Below are positions 27,529 through 39,276 of a stretch of DNA of 46,967 nt, piece by piece (the stretch's first letter is position 1; every line of letters starts with the position of its first letter). The stretch spans positions 1-46,967 of the forward strand of contig NZ_BAJW01000023.1 of NCBI RefSeq assembly GCF_000613905.1. The letters run 5' to 3'. The position numbers and the translations under genes were made by a program. The notes beneath the pieces are model-generated. The model worked only from the letters and a program-made list of their open reading frames with translations. It did not search any database and was not told the DNA's origin. The DNA comes from Acetobacter persici JCM 25330 (lineage in GTDB: Bacteria; Pseudomonadota; Alphaproteobacteria; Acetobacterales; Acetobacteraceae).

Positions 27529-29480
27529 TCACCCACAGAGTGCAACAGTCAGCACCACAACCAGCCCCGCCAGCATGGTGAACGCATACAGCGCGATAGA
27601 CCCGGTTTGCAGACGCACAGCATCCGACGCACCATTGGCAGCAGCCTGCACCAGATCCCGCGGGAGGCCCTCCACAGCGCCTTCCTCTCCGTCTTTCCAG
27701 AGAATACGGGCGATGGCGCCGTAGGGCCGGACAAAAATCCGGTCATACAGCTCATCAAAATACCATTTGTTGAGCAGGAACCGGTAGAGCGGGCCACAGG
27801 AGCGCGCGAGTGCTGCAGGCATATCCGGCCGGGCTACGTAAAACAGATACGCCACAGCAATGCCCAGCAACCCGACCACAGATGGCAGAAGAGCAATCAG
27901 GCCCGGAACATGCTCGAAGGTTTCCATGATGCTGTTATCAGGAGCATTGAAGATGCTGCCCTGCCAGAAAGCCGCCTGCTGCGCGCCGATATAATACGGG
28001 GCCAGCGCAATGCCACTCACGACGGCACCAATGGCCAGCACCACCAGTGGCAGAGCCATGGAAAGCGGGCTTTCATGTGCAGCATCCCGGGCGTGCGCAT
28101 CGGCAGGGGCACCATGAAACACCAGAAAAATCAGCCGCCAGCTATAAAACGCAGTCAGGAAAGCCGTAATGACACCAAGAACCCACGCATAATGGCTCAT
28201 GCCACTATCAGCCGCCCACAGAGCGTTCAGAATAGCATCTTTTGACCAGTAGCCTGCAAAAGGGAAAACACCGGCCAGAGCAAGACTGCCAATCCACATG
28301 ACAGCGTATGTCAGCGGCAGTTTTTTCCACAAGCCGCCCATACGGAACATATTCTGTTCGTCATGCAACGCATGAATCACGGAGCCGGCCCCCAGGAACA
28401 GGAGCGCTTTGAAAAAAGCATGTGTTGTCAGGTGGAAAACGGAAGCCTGATAGGCGCCGACACCAACGGCTGCAAACATATAGCCAAGCTGTGAGCAGGT
28501 GGAATACGCAATGCTGCGTTTGATATCCGGCTGCACCATGCCGACTGTTGCTGCAAAAAAGCAGGTTGTGGCACCGATGAAAATCACAAACAGGCGGGTG
28601 TTGGGCGCAGCCTCCAGCAGAGGGGACATCCGCGCCATCAGAAACACACCGGCTGTCACCATGGTCGCGGCGTGGATCAGCGCGGAAACGGGAGTTGGCC
28701 CTTCCATCGCGTCCGGCAACCATGTGTGCAGGAACAGTTGCGCCGATTTCCCCATAGCGCCGACAAACAACAGAAAGCTGATAACCTCCGCCATCCGGAA
28801 GGGCTGCCCGAAGAGCGTATAAGGTGCTCCGGCAACCTGCGGCACAGCGGCAAAAATCTCTTCATACCGCACGGAATGAAAGAGGACGTAAATCAGCCCG
28901 ATCCCGACGAGGAAGAACAGATCTGCCACGCGGTTGACGACAAAGGCCTTGATGGCTGCGGCCGTGGCGGACGGCCGGTCATACCAGTAGCCAATGAGCA
29001 GATAACTGGCGAGCCCCACGCCTTCCCACCCGAAAAAGAGCTGGATGAGATCAGAGGAAGATACCAGCATGAGCATGGCAAAGGTAAAGAGCGACAGATA
29101 CGCAAAAAATCGGTAAACCGGCATGGTCTCATGGCTCATATAGCCAAGGTGTAACAGTGAACCAGCAGCGAGACACAGAGCACCATGGCCGTCATGGTCA
29201 CGGAAAGCGTGTCAAACCGCAGCGTCCATGTGGCATGGAAGCCACCGGCGTTAATCCAGTCGGCCAGAGGCACGGAAAAAGGCCCGAACCCGGTGGTCCA
29301 GCCGCCATATAAAGCCCCCACACCACACAGAGCGGCAACGCTCATGCACGCAAGGGTTACGACTTTCGCCAGTGTATCGCCCATCAGGCGGCCACCCAGC
29401 CCCGCCACAACCGCACCGGCCAGAGGTAGTGTGACGGCGGCGGCAAACAGGTGAAGATCGGTCTGCATGAGTCCGCTCAT
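27529..29480 (-). CDS. nuoL: NADH-quinone oxidoreductase subunit L (one frame break)
   Basis: About 650 residues, the largest antiporter-like proton-pumping subunit of complex I, including the long lateral helix near the C-terminus. Seen are [75 protein letters not shown] and [14 protein letters not shown]. The frame breaks at about 29145, where a missing base in the C run (TAGCCAAGG) separates VHCYTL from [17 protein letters not shown]. The ATG overlaps the nuoK stop by four bases. The C-terminus appears complete. Confidence 0.93.
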
Positions 29481-29800
29481 CCCTTCATCATCGTAACGTC
29501 TTCGACCTGGATCGACCCACGGTTACGGAAATAGACCGTGACAATCGCCAGACCGATAGCGGCTTCCGCTGCGGCAATGGTCAGCACGAACAGCACCATC
29601 ACCTGCCCGGACAGATCCGCATGAGCTGAGGAAAACGCGACAAAATTCAGATTTGCCGCCAGAAGAATGAGTTCCATGGACATCAGGATGATGATGATAT
29701 TTTTCCGATTGAGAAAAATACCCAATACCCCCAGCACCAGCAGCGCGGCACTGACCACAAGATAAGGCCCAAGCCCGACAGGAGCGATTGCTGGTGTCAT
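29477..29800 (-). CDS. nuoK: NADH-quinone oxidoreductase subunit K
   Basis: A 107-residue membrane subunit with three helices. The family core [20 protein letters not shown] carries the conserved helix-2 glutamate, and a second glutamate is in [15 protein letters not shown]. Both are part of the proton path between the quinone site and the antiporter subunits. The length is normal and the frame intact, with four-base overlaps at both ends. Confidence 0.96.
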   Translation of the reverse strand: MTPAIAPVGLGPYLVVSAALLVLGVLGIFLNRKNIIIILMSMELILLAANLNFVAFSSAHADLSGQVMVLFVLTIAAAEAAIGLAIVTVYFRNRGSIQVEDVTMMKG

Positions 29801-30519
29801 GCGCCAGTCTCCTCTTTTTCCGCCTCTTTATGCTGCTCGGCAGAACCATAGGACCCGGGAACAGCAATTTCGTAATAGGAGCTTCCGGGGCGCAGGAAAC
29901 CACCCTGCTCCAACACGTTTTCGCCAAGTGGCAGTTGCACCAGCTCCAGCGTGTCTTCACGTGTGCGTGCATGCTGTTTTTCAATATTCTGGCGCCGTCC
30001 GCTGCCCGTCTGGCGCAGCGTCAGCACAATAGCCCCGATCATGGCGACCAGCAGCACAAGCCCGCAGGCCTGAAACAGCAGCACATAATGCGTATAGATC
30101 AGCGTGCCTAACGCAGCCGTGTTGGTCAGACCGGGTGCAGCCTGTACCGATGCAACTGCACTAGCCGGGGCCATCGTCCAGTTGCTGAAGGCCATGACCA
30201 GTTCTGCAAACAGAATGGCGCCTACACAGGCCCCAATGGGGGCATTGCGCTGCAAGCCTTCACGCAGTTGCGTGAAATCAACATCCAGCATCATGACGAC
30301 GAACAGAAACAGCACCGCCACCGCACCGACGTACACGATGACAAGCAGCATCGCCAGAAACTCGGCCCCTGCTATCAAAAACAGACCGGCTGCATTGAAA
30401 AATGCCAGAATGAGAAACAACACGGCATGAACCGGATTGCGCACACTGATGACCATGGTCCCAGATAGCAGCAACACAGCGGCAAAAACGTAAAAAACAA
30501 CCTGCGCCAGCATCAGCAA
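29797..30519 (-). CDS. nuoJ: NADH-quinone oxidoreductase subunit J, with C-terminal extension
   Basis: A 240-residue, five-helix membrane subunit. The pi-bulge helix of the E-channel is in [20 protein letters not shown], and the last helix is around [15 protein letters not shown]. After it comes a hydrophilic tail of about 60 residues rich in charged residues ([31 protein letters not shown]), longer than in most bacterial NuoJ. The frame is intact, so the tail is not a frameshift product. It would lie on one face of the membrane arm. The next start overlaps its stop. Confidence 0.93.
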   Translation of the reverse strand: MLMLAQVVFYVFAAVLLLSGTMVISVRNPVHAVLFLILAFFNAAGLFLIAGAEFLAMLLVIVYVGAVAVLFLFVVMMLDVDFTQLREGLQRNAPIGACVGAILFAELVMAFSNWTMAPASAVASVQAAPGLTNTAALGTLIYTHYVLLFQACGLVLLVAMIGAIVLTLRQTGSGRRQNIEKQHARTREDTLELVQLPLGENVLEQGGFLRPGSSYYEIAVPGSYGSAEQHKEAEKEETGA

Positions 30520-30549
30520 GCCTCCTGCCCCTGCCGGGGCTGCACGGGA

Positions 30550-31037
30550 TTAACGATACGGGGCATCGTATTCCAGCCGACGGGCCAGCAAGGCTTCCCA
30601 CCGGTCTCCATTCGCAAGGAGCTTATCCTTGTCGTACAGCAACTCTTCCCGTGTTTCTGTGGCAAATTCGTAATTCGGCCCTTCGACAATCGCATCAACC
30701 GGGCAGGCTTCCTCGCACAGGCCGCAATAGATGCATTTTGTCATATCAATATCGTAGCGCGTGGTTCGGCGGGAGCATCATCACGTTCCTCGGCCTCAAT
30801 AGTGATTGCCTCCGCCGGGCATGTTGCCTCACACAGCTTGCAGGCAATGCAGCGTTCTTCCCCATTCGGGTAGCGCCGCAGCGCGTGTTCTCCACGAAAA
30901 CGCGGAGAAAGCGGGCCTTTTTCATAAGGGTAGTTCAGCGTGACTTTTGGCTGAAACATCATCCGGAACGTCGCGGCCATACCTCCCACAAGTTCTGTCA
31001 GCAAAAACGAGCGGAATGTGCGTGTCAGAGCGCCCAT
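30550..31037 (-). CDS. nuoI: NADH-quinone oxidoreductase subunit I, two 4Fe-4S clusters (one frame break)
   Basis: About 162 residues. The subunit carries clusters N6a and N6b, which hand electrons toward NuoB. Both ferredoxin motifs are present: [12 protein letters not shown] near residue 62 and [12 protein letters not shown] near 101. The N-terminus has the basic amphipathic region and [20 protein letters not shown]. The frame breaks at about 30770: one more base gives [15 protein letters not shown] and joins the two halves. The ATG shares one base with the nuoH stop. Confidence 0.93.
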
Positions 31038-32064
31038 CAGTTTACGCCTCCCACCTGCGGCAACAGACCTGTCGCCATCAGGAAACCTGCCGTTGCAATC
31101 ATCCAGACCAGTGAGAGCGGCAGGAAAACCTTCCAGCCCAGACGCATCAGCTGGTCATACCGGAACCGCGGGAAAGTCGCCCGGATCCAGATAAAAACAA
31201 AGAGACAGAAAAGAATTTTGAAAATCAGCCAGAGCGGACCCGGCACCCATGTAAACGGTGCCAGCCGAGCGGCGGCAGCCAGCCCCCAAGGAACAGGATG
31301 CTGATCATGCCTGACATCAGGATCATGTTTGCATATTCCCCAAGGAAGAAGAGGCCAAAGGCCAGAGAGGAATATTCCACAAAGAACCCGGCCACGAGTT
31401 CACTTTCCCCTTCCGGCAGGTCAAATGGTGCACGATTGGTTTCCGCCAGAGCCGAGATGAAGAAGACGATAAACATCGGAAACATCGGCACGCAGAACCA
31501 GATATGGCGCTGCGCCAGCACAATATCATTCAGGTTCAGGCTCCCCACAGCCAGAAGCACCGAGACAATGACAAGCCCGATCGAGACTTCATAAGAGACC
31601 ATCTGCGCCGCAGACCGCAGCCCCCCAAGAAAGGCGTAGCGGGAATTGGAAGCCCACCCGGCAATCAGAATGCCGTAAACCCCGAGGGAGGAAATGGCGA
31701 GGAGATATAAAATCCCGACATTGATATCCGCCACAGCCAGCCCGTTCCCGGTCGGGATCACTGCCCAAGCCAGCATGGCGAGAGAAAATGTAAGAAACGG
31801 TGCGAACAGAAACAGTGCCCGGTTGGCCCCGGCGGGAATAACTGTCTCCTTCGTAATCATCTTGATGGCATCGGCAAAAGCCTGAAGCATCCCGAAGGGG
31901 CCGTTCACGTTCGGCCCCCGGCGGCGCTGCATGGCCGCCATCACCTTGCGTTCCATGAGCGTCAGATACGCCACAGCAATCAGCAACGGCACCAGAACGG
32001 CCAGCGTTTCCAGCAGCATCAGAATAATCTGGCCCGCCAGTGTATGATAAAAAAACTGCGCCAT
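31037..32064 (-). CDS. nuoH: NADH-quinone oxidoreductase subunit H (one frame break)
   Basis: About 342 residues, the membrane subunit that forms much of the quinone chamber. Seen are [20 protein letters not shown] near residue 35, [28 protein letters not shown] and the quinone-site loop [20 protein letters not shown], then [19 protein letters not shown]. The frame breaks at about 31276, where one added base gives [13 protein letters not shown] and continues to [12 protein letters not shown]. It starts seven bases after nuoG ends. Confidence 0.94.
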
Positions 32065-32070
32065 CTGCCT

Positions 32071-34167
32071 TTACTCCGCCGCTACTGCACGCGCAGGCCC
32101 GTAAGTGCGGGAACACTCCGCCATTGTCGGGCTGGCCCGGCTGATGGCGTTGGTCTGGTAATAATCCTGCACCACAGGCCTGAAAGGATGCGCGTCCTGT
32201 CCGTCCTGCTGCGTGCCGGGAGACTCTTCTGGCTGGAAAGCAGGAGTGCTCTGGCCGGTTGTCTGCGCGTTCGGCTGATGTGCCGCGCCAATTTTACGGA
32301 ACACCGGATTGATCTCCGCCATACGCTCCCGCACGGCCTCCAGCGTGTCATACGGCAGGGTTTTGCCAATCACTTCTGAAAACGCGCGCACAATTCGCCA
32401 GTCTTCCCGCGCCTCACCCGGTGGGAACACCGCGCGGAAGCTCCGCTGGACACGCCCCTCTGTATTCACATACGTGCCCGGCTTTTCCGTATAGGCCGCG
32501 CCGGGCAAGATAATGTCGGCCCGTGCGGCAGCAGCGTCTCCGTGATGCCCCTGATAAACCACGAACGTCTCCGCGCCGATTTTATCAACTGGAAACTCAT
32601 CCGCCCCCAGCAGCCAGAGAACATCCACCCCGCCCCGAAGCATTCCGCTGGCTGTCCGCCCCCGTGTGCCCGGCAAAAAGCGAGATCAAGAGCTCCAACG
32701 CGTGACGCCGCCGTGTGCAGACAGTTCAGCCCGTTCCAGCCCTCAGCAATCACGCCGGTCTGTTCAGCCAGCTTTTGGCAGGATGCGTAGAGAGCTGCAG
32801 CATCAGGCCGCGTCAGAGCACCATGCCCAAGGATAATCATGGGCCGTTTTGCGGTTTTCAGTGTGTCCGCATAAGGGTGGCTGCCATCAAGCAGCTTTTC
32901 CAGCGCTTCTGGCCCCTCACCCAGCAGTTCGGCCGGATAAGTCGGGTCCGTCAGCGGGGCGCCAATCATGGCGATAGGGAAACCGCCACGCCCGGCATCC
33001 AGAAAGCGTTTGCGAATACGGGCATTCAGCACGGGAGCTCATGCCGTGGATGCGTGCCGACCAGCAGAAGCGCGTCGGCCTCCTCAATCCCGAGAATGCC
33101 GCTGTTAAACAGATAGCCTTCCCGCGTGCTCAGATCATACCACGCATTATCCTGACGGCAGTCAAAATTGGGGGACCCCAGAGACGCCATCAGATCTTTC
33201 AGGGCGCACAGGCTTTCCGCGTCACACAGATCACCCGCGATGGCCCCGATCTGATACCCGGCCACACCATCCAGCCGCCGCGCCAGCGCAACAAACGCAT
33301 CCTGCCAAGAGGCTTCCACCAGCTTGCCATGTACCCGCACCCACGGGCGGTCAAGCCGCCTGCGCTTGAGGCCATCAACTGAAAAACGGCCTTTATCAGA
33401 CAGCCATTCTTCATTCACTTCATCATTCACGCGCGGCACAATCCGCATGACTTCACCGCCACGCGCCTGAATCTGGATATTTGTCCCGACCGCATCCATC
33501 ACATCAATGCTGTCAGTTTTTTGTATTCCCAGGACCGGGCATGGAACGCTGCCGGTTTGGAAGTCAGAGCGCCTACGGGGCAGATATCAATCAGATTGCC
33601 GGAAAGTTCCGAAGTCAGGGCCTTTTCCACATAAGTCGTGATCTCGGCATTTTCCCCGCGTGAGACCATTCCCAGTTCTGGCGTACCCGCAACTTCCGTC
33701 GTAAACCGCACACAGCGCGTGCACTGAATGCAGCGTGTCATGACGGTTTTAACCAGCGGCCCGAGATCTTTATCCGTTACCGCCCGCTTGGCTTCCTGAT
33801 ACCGGGACACGCCTGAGCCATAGCCATAAGCCTGATCCTGCAAATCACACTCGCCACCCTGATCACAGATCGGGCAGTCAAGAGGGTGATTGATCAGCAG
33901 AAATTCCATCACAGCCCGGCGGGCACGACGCACCACTTCCGTATCCGTCAGAATTTCCATCCCTTCGGAAACTGGAAAACCGCAGGACGCAACCGGCTTT
34001 GGCGCACGCACCACCTGCACAAGGCACATCCGGCAGTTGCCTGCTACAGAAAGCCGCTCATGGTAGCAAAAACGCGGGATTTCCTTGCCTGCGGCCTCAC
34101 AGGCCTGCAACGCGCTAAAACCGGGCGGCACATCTACAGGCGTGCCATCAACAATCACCCTTACCAT
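32071..34167 (-). CDS. nuoG: NADH-quinone oxidoreductase subunit G (three frame breaks)
   Basis: About 699 residues after repair, the large iron-sulfur subunit of the complex I arm. The N-terminal 2Fe-2S domain has [17 protein letters not shown]; the His-Cys cluster motif and the [16 protein letters not shown] stretch follow, then the 4Fe-4S motif [10 protein letters not shown]. The rest is the degenerate molybdopterin-oxidoreductase-like domain. Breaks are at about 33519 (T run, gives [13 protein letters not shown]), about 33032 (gives [14 protein letters not shown]) and about 32677 (A run, gives [14 protein letters not shown]). Three breaks make it the most damaged gene of the window. The tail after about residue 640 is Gln/Pro-rich and not conserved in the family. 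Confidence 0.92.
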
Positions 34168-34172
34168 CGCCC

Positions 34173-35498
34173 TTACTCCGCAGCCACTGGAACGCCAGAT
34201 GCAGGAACCTGAACCAGCCCCGTGCCGCCATGCGTTGCTTTATAGTGGCGGATGCGTTCTTCCATTTCCTGCCGGAAATGGCGGATCAGCTTGAATAGGC
34301 CATGCCGCAGCATCCCCCAGCGCGCAGATGGTATGCCCCTCCACCTGCCGCGTGACCTGTTCCAGCAGGTCGATTTCATCCAGTTCGGCCCGGCCCTGCA
34401 CCATGCGGTCCATCATGCGCATCATCCAGCCGGTTCCTTCCCGGCAGGGCGTGCATTGCCCGCAGCTTTCATGTTTGAAAAAGCGTGAGAAACGCGCAAT
34501 CGCCTCGATAATATCAGTCGATTTATCCATCACGATCATGCAGCCGGTGCCCAGACCGGAGCGTTCAGCACGCAGGCTGTCATAATCCATAAGGACAGTT
34601 TCACACACAGATTTTGGCAAAACGGGCACCGAGCATCCACCGGGAATAACTGCCAGAAGATTATCCCAGCCGCCCCGCACACCGCCGCCATGTTTTTCAA
34701 TAATTTCTTTCAGCGGCACGCCGAGTTCTTCTTCAAAAACACAGGGCGTGTTTACATGGCCGGAAATAGCCATCAGCTTACTGCCCGCATTGTTCGGGCG
34801 CCCCAACCCGGCAAACCACGCCGCCCCGCGGCGCAGAATGGTGGACGTCACCGCAATGCTTTCCACGTTATTCACGGTCGTCGGGCAGCCATACAGACCC
34901 GCCCCCGCAGGGAAAGGGGGCTTCATACGGGGCTGGCCTTTTTTCCCTTCCAGACTTTCCAGAAGGGCGGTCTCTTCCCCGCAGATATAAGCCCCGGCAC
35001 CACGATGAATGAAGAAATCAAAATCCCACCCGGACCCGGAAGCATTTTTACCAATCAATCCGGCCGCGTAGGCTTCATCCACCGCGCTCTGCAAGTGAGC
35101 GGCTTCATTAAAAAACTCACCACGGACATAAATATACGCGGCATGCGCGCCCATCGCGAAGGAGGCTATCAGAGCACTTTCAATCAACTTGTGCGGTTCA
35201 TGCCTTAAAACTTCACGGTCTTTACAGGTTCCGGGTTCTGATTCGTCCCCATTGATCACCAGATAATGCGGCCGCCCGTCAGACTGTTTGGGCATGAAGG
35301 ACCATTTCAACCCGGTAGGGAAGCCTGCCCCCCCGCGGCCGCGCAAGCCGGAGGCCTTCATTTCCGCAATAATGGCATCCCGTCCTTTTGCCAGAATTTC
35401 GGCTGTGTTCTGCCAGTCACCCCGCTGCGCGCGCCCTCCAGCCGCCAGTCATTCTGACCGTAGAGATTTGTGAAGATCCGGTCCTTGTCCTGCAACAT
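34173..35498 (-). CDS. nuoF: NADH-quinone oxidoreductase subunit F (two frame breaks)
   Basis: About 442 residues, the flavoprotein that oxidises NADH. Seen are [16 protein letters not shown] (the NADH-binding glycine loop, near residue 62), [16 protein letters not shown] (FMN site), [20 protein letters not shown] and the N3 cluster motif [13 protein letters not shown]. Breaks are at about 35421 (C run on the plus strand, one base; gives [15 protein letters not shown]) and about 34289, where two bases are missing (AAGGCCTG has become AAGCTG) and repair gives [15 protein letters not shown]. The start is the ATG at 35498. nuoG starts six bases after its stop. Confidence 0.93.
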
Positions 35499-35509
35499 GC
35501 CCGTTTCTC

Positions 35510-36151
35510 CTACTTGTTTTCAGCAATGGAATGGACTGCGTCCATCAGTGTCTTCCGGCCGCCTTCCGGTGCGGAACCGCACCGGTTGATTGTCGGCCCG
35601 GCAGGCGGACGTTCTCCCCGCCGCAAGGCTTCAATCAGCGCGACTGTGCGCGGGCCGTCCATATCTTCATAAAAATCATCGTCCACCTGCAGGATTGGCG
35701 CGTTGGAGCAGGCTCCAAGGCATTCAACCTGAGTGAGGGTAAACTGCCCGTCCGCACTGGTTTCCCCAAAGCCGCTAATACCAGTCGCCCGTTTACAGGC
35801 CGTAACAACATCATCAGACCCACGCAGCCAGCAAGGCGTTGTGGTGCACACCTGCAAATGGTAGCGCCCGACAGGCTTTGTGTTGAACATGGTGTAAAAA
35901 GATGCGACCTCATAAACGCGGATCGCCGCCATTTCCAGCCGACGCGCAATGTCGTCCATTGCGGCCACAGGCACCCATGCGCTCCCTGTCTCACGCCCCA
36001 TCTGCCGCTGAGCAATATAGAGCAGCGGCATCACTGCACTGGCTTTCCGCTCTGCCGGATATTTGGCGAGGACCGTCCCGATCTCAGCCTCTGATGCGCT
36101 GTCAAACACAAACGTATCGGGCTGTTCCTGCGGTGTCTGCTGTGTGGTCAT
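35510..36151 (-). CDS. nuoE: NADH-quinone oxidoreductase subunit E
   Basis: A 213-residue thioredoxin-fold subunit carrying cluster N1a beside NuoF. The four cysteine ligands are in [10 protein letters not shown] (near residues 101-106) and in [11 protein letters not shown] (near 142-146). The N-terminal helical part starts [19 protein letters not shown]. The frame is intact; the ATG overlaps the nuoD stop (ATGA), and nuoF follows after 11 bases. Confidence 0.95.
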   Translation of the reverse strand: MTTQQTPQEQPDTFVFDSASEAEIGTVLAKYPAERKASAVMPLLYIAQRQMGRETGSAWVPVAAMDDIARRLEMAAIRVYEVASFYTMFNTKPVGRYHLQVCTTTPCWLRGSDDVVTACKRATGISGFGETSADGQFTLTQVECLGACSNAPILQVDDDFYEDMDGPRTVALIEALRRGERPPAGPTINRCGSAPEGGRKTLMDAVHSIAENK

Positions 36152-37431
36152 CGGTCAATCTCCCCGAAGACAAGATCGAGAGACCCGAGAACTGCGACCA
36201 TATCGGCCAGCATGGAACGGCGGGTCATTTCATCCAGCGCCTGCAAATGCGCAAAGCCGGTGGAGCGGATTTTGCAGCGATATGGCCTGTTACTGCCATC
36301 AGCGACCAGATACACGCCAAACTCGCCTTTCGGGCTTTCCACAGCAGTATAAGTCGCGCCCGGCGGCACGTGATAACCTTCACTGAACAGTTTAAAGTGA
36401 TGAATGAGCGCCTCCATGGAGCGCTTCATTTCCGCACGCGGTGGCGGACTGAATTTGGGATCCTGCACTTTCACCGCACCGGGCCGGATCTGGCTGAGGC
36501 ACTGCTCAATAATGCTGACACTCTCCCGCATTTCCGTAATCCGGACGAGATAGCGGTCATAGCAGTCTCCATGCCGGGCAACCGGGACGTTGAAAGTCAC
36601 CTTATGGTAATTGTCATAAGGCTGGGTGCGGCGCAGATCCCACGGCACACCGGACGCCCGCAGGCATGGACCACTGAACCCCCAGGCCAGAGCCTGCTCC
36701 GCCGTAAAAACCCCAATCCCGACGGTGCGCTGCTTCCAGATCCGGTTTTCAGTCAGCAGCGTTTCCAGTTCATCAATCCATGCAGGGAACTCTTTGGCCC
36801 ATGCGCCAATTTTATCTTCCAGACCTGCGGGAATATCCCGCGCCACACCACCGGGGCGGACATAATTGGCGTGGAACCGTGCGCCGGAAGCGGCCTCGTA
36901 AAACTCCAGCAGCTTTTCGCGCTCTTCATATCCCCACAAAGCCGGGGTCACGGCGCCGCAATCCAGGCCGAGTGCTGTGATATTCAAAATATGATTAAGA
37001 ACACGCGTAATTTCCGCAAACATAACCCGCAGCCAACGGGCGCGTTCCGGAGCTTCTATCCCCAGAAGTTTTTCTGTTGCCAGAGCAAAAGCCTGTTCCT
37101 CACACATCGGGGAGACATAATCGAGCCGATCAAAATACGGCAGAGCTTTCTGATAGGTTTTATATTCTATCAGTTTTTCCGTGCCACGATGCAAAAGCCC
37201 GATATGCGGCACAGTGCGCGCCACAAGCTCGCCTTCCATTTCCAGCACAAGGCGCAGCACACCATGAGCGGACGGATGCTGAGGCCCGAAATTCAACGCA
37301 TGGGAATCAATTTCCAGCGTCTTGCGTTCCCGTTCTTCCACCTGCTGCGTAGGCAGCAGACTTTCCGGAATGTCCGTCCGCACAATGTTTTCCGCATCCT
37401 GCAGCAGAGTATTTCTGTCCGCGTCTGTCAT
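36148..37431 (-). CDS. nuoD: NADH-quinone oxidoreductase subunit D
   Basis: A 427-residue subunit of the quinone-reduction module, related to NiFe hydrogenase large subunits. Seen are [19 protein letters not shown] with the quinone-contacting histidine, [46 protein letters not shown] and the C-terminal [10 protein letters not shown] used the ATG at 37431, which overlaps the nuoC stop as ATGA; the frame also stays open upstream, but that part lies inside nuoC. nuoC and nuoD are separate genes here, not fused as in enterobacteria. Confidence 0.95.
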   Translation of the reverse strand: MTDADRNTLLQDAENIVRTDIPESLLPTQQVEERERKTLEIDSHALNFGPQHPSAHGVLRLVLEMEGELVARTVPHIGLLHRGTEKLIEYKTYQKALPYFDRLDYVSPMCEEQAFALATEKLLGIEAPERARWLRVMFAEITRVLNHILNITALGLDCGAVTPALWGYEEREKLLEFYEAASGARFHANYVRPGGVARDIPAGLEDKIGAWAKEFPAWIDELETLLTENRIWKQRTVGIGVFTAEQALAWGFSGPCLRASGVPWDLRRTQPYDNYHKVTFNVPVARHGDCYDRYLVRITEMRESVSIIEQCLSQIRPGAVKVQDPKFSPPPRAEMKRSMEALIHHFKLFSEGYHVPPGATYTAVESPKGEFGVYLVADGSNRPYRCKIRSTGFAHLQALDEMTRRSMLADMVAVLGSLDLVFGEIDR

Positions 37432-38092
37432 CCGCGTGACCTCTTGATATGTTGCCGGACCTCGTGGGCCTTTTCGTCCCCCGGCAAGGTCAGCATACCT
37501 TCCCACGGGGAAACGAAATCAAAATTCCGGAAATCCTGCACGAGAGAGACCGGTTCTTTCACCACTTCCCGCCGTTCCACATCGTAACGGACTTCCTCAT
37601 AACCGGTCAGGGGGAAGTCCTTACGGAGCGGGAAGTCTTCAAATCCGTCATCCGTCAGAATACGGCGCATGTCGGGGTTGCCTGAGAACTGCACGCCGAA
37701 CAGATCATAACACTCCCGCTCCCACCAGCATGCCGAAGGCCACAGCCCAGCGACAGACGCGACGGGCGTGGCTGCATCCGTCGTGATGATCACGCGGATG
37801 CGCTGGTTATGGGTGACGGAGAGGAGGTTATAAACCACATCAAAACGCTCAGCCCGACTTGGGTAATCCACTCCGCACAGATCCATCATCTGCTCAAACC
37901 GGCAGTGCGGGGCATCCCGCAGGAAGGTCATGAGCGGCAGAAGTTGATCCCGTGTGGTGCGCACCACCAGTTCACCCCCCTCCAGCCCGGCGGAAGAAAT
38001 ACCCGGCCATGAGGTTGCGAAAGAGAACGCCAGAGCCCGAGCCGCCCCTGAAGGCGAGCCTGCTGCGGTGCGGGCAGACTGACCTCAGCCAC
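37428..38092 (-). CDS. nuoC: NADH-quinone oxidoreductase subunit C (one frame break)
   Basis: About 221 residues of the connecting fragment. The conserved 30-kDa-subunit signature is around [20 protein letters not shown], followed by [20 protein letters not shown] and GYEEVRYD. The N-terminal third was recovered by adding one G at about 38037 (CTCGGGCTC), giving [13 protein letters not shown] and [19 protein letters not shown]. The likely start is the GTG at 38092, which overlaps the end of nuoB by eight bases. No ATG is available in the frame. The N-terminal assignment is less certain than the rest. Confidence 0.87.
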
Positions 38093-38648
38093 GGAGAATG
38101 GTCCCTGTCCGGCGAATTTTCTTCTGGAGCAGCATAATGCCGTAGATCAGCGCCTCCGCTGTCGGCGGGCAGCCGGGCACGTACACGTCCACAGGCACAA
38201 TCCGGTCACACCCGCGCACTACGGAATAAGAGTAATGGTAATACCCTCCCCCATTGGCGCAGGACCCCATGGAAATCACCCAGCGCGGTTCCGCCATCTG
38301 CTCGTAAAGCCGACGCAACACAGGGGCCATTTTATTGGTCAGCGTGCCCGCAACAATCATCACATCCGACTGACGCGGTGACCCGCGCGGGATGATGCCC
38401 ATACGGTCCAGATCATAGCGCGGCATGTAAGCGTGGATCATCTCCACAGCGCAGCAGGCCAGCCCGAAGGACATCGGCCACAGGCTGCCTGTACGGCCCC
38501 AGTTGACCAACTTGTCGAGATTGGCGACCACAAAGCCCTTCTCGGCAATGGCGCCGGTAATACCCCGCACCACGGCGTCCTGTTCCGGACCGGGGGGCAG
38601 AGCATCGCGATTCCACAGAATGGTTTCGTCTTGCGGATTTATAGACAT
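38085..38648 (-). CDS. nuoB: NADH-quinone oxidoreductase subunit B
   Basis: A 187-residue subunit carrying the terminal cluster N2, which passes electrons to quinone. Ligands are visible as the paired cysteines in [14 protein letters not shown] and the cysteines in [14 protein letters not shown] and [14 protein letters not shown]. The start at 38648 ([12 protein letters not shown]) is preferred because the upstream extension overlaps the nuoA end. The frame is intact. Confidence 0.96.
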   Translation of the reverse strand: MSINPQDETILWNRDALPPGPEQDAVVRGITGAIAEKGFVVANLDKLVNWGRTGSLWPMSFGLACCAVEMIHAYMPRYDLDRMGIIPRGSPRQSDVMIVAGTLTNKMAPVLRRLYEQMAEPRWVISMGSCANGGGYYHYSYSVVRGCDRIVPVDVYVPGCPPTAEALIYGIMLLQKKIRRTGTILRG

Positions 38649-38659
38649 CGGCGGCTCCC

Positions 38660-39025
38660 TCAATCCCAGTCCAGCGCGCCTTTGCGCCACTCATACAGAA
38701 AGCCAATTCCCAGAACGCTCAGGAACCCGAGCATGGACAGAAAACCGAACAGCCCTATGCGGGACAGGCTGACAGCCCACGGGAAAAGAAACGCGACCTC
38801 AAGATCGAAAATAATGAAGAGGATCGCGACAAGATAAAACCGCACGTCAAAACGACGGCGCGTGTCATCAAAGGCCTCGAACCCACATTCATAAGCCGTT
38901 ACTTTTTCCGGATACGGTTTCTGATGGCCACATAACAGGGCCATGCCAAGCATTGCGGCCGCAATCACGACTGAAATCGCGCCGAATACCAAAACGGGTG
39001 CGTAATCACCAAGAACAGACTGCAT
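38660..39025 (-). CDS. nuoA: NADH-quinone oxidoreductase subunit A
   Basis: A 121-residue, three-helix membrane subunit and first gene of the complex I operon. Seen are [20 protein letters not shown] (family loop with cysteine) and [20 protein letters not shown]. The ATG at 39025 is chosen because AAGGA (39032-39036) lies six bases before it; an in-frame ATG at 39040 has no such site. The region upstream to tRNA-Val should hold the operon promoter. Confidence 0.95.
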   Translation of the reverse strand: MQSVLGDYAPVLVFGAISVVIAAAMLGMALLCGHQKPYPEKVTAYECGFEAFDDTRRRFDVRFYLVAILFIIFDLEVAFLFPWAVSLSRIGLFGFLSMLGFLSVLGIGFLYEWRKGALDWD

Positions 39026-39117
39026 CTGTATTCCTTGCATGAGGAAGATCATGAAGATCAAACGTCATGTCAGGGAGAGTAGACCCAAGCCCTTAGAACA
39101 ACCATGCCCCAGCACCA

Positions 39118-39145
39118 GTAATAACGGGCACTTTCCCGTGATTAC
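39118..39145. repeat. Hairpin or operator-like palindrome upstream of nuoA
   Basis: GTAATAACGGG and CCCGTGATTAC pair at 10 of 11 positions around a six-base loop, 93 bases before nuoA. With no T run on either strand it is not a typical terminator; it could be an operator for the nuo operon or a leader structure. The surrounding 39062-39276 stretch has no gene. Confidence 0.45.
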
Positions 39146-39276
39146 TCGGCCAAATAGCGCCAAAACAGGGGAAACATGGCAGAAAACTACAGATTTTTAA
39201 GGGGAATTCATAAAAACGAGAGCATCTCACATCCTAGTGCTCTGCGCGGGAACCATGACAACATTGAAAGAAATCA

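Noticed and set aside
30550..31037. Two separate ferredoxin-like genes instead of one nuoI
   Set aside because: One added base joins them into a standard NuoI with both cluster motifs in the normal order and total length.
35902..37587. A 561-codon ORF antisense to nuoD
   Set aside because: Complex I subunits E, D and C are clear on the minus strand. This frame is open by codon bias only.
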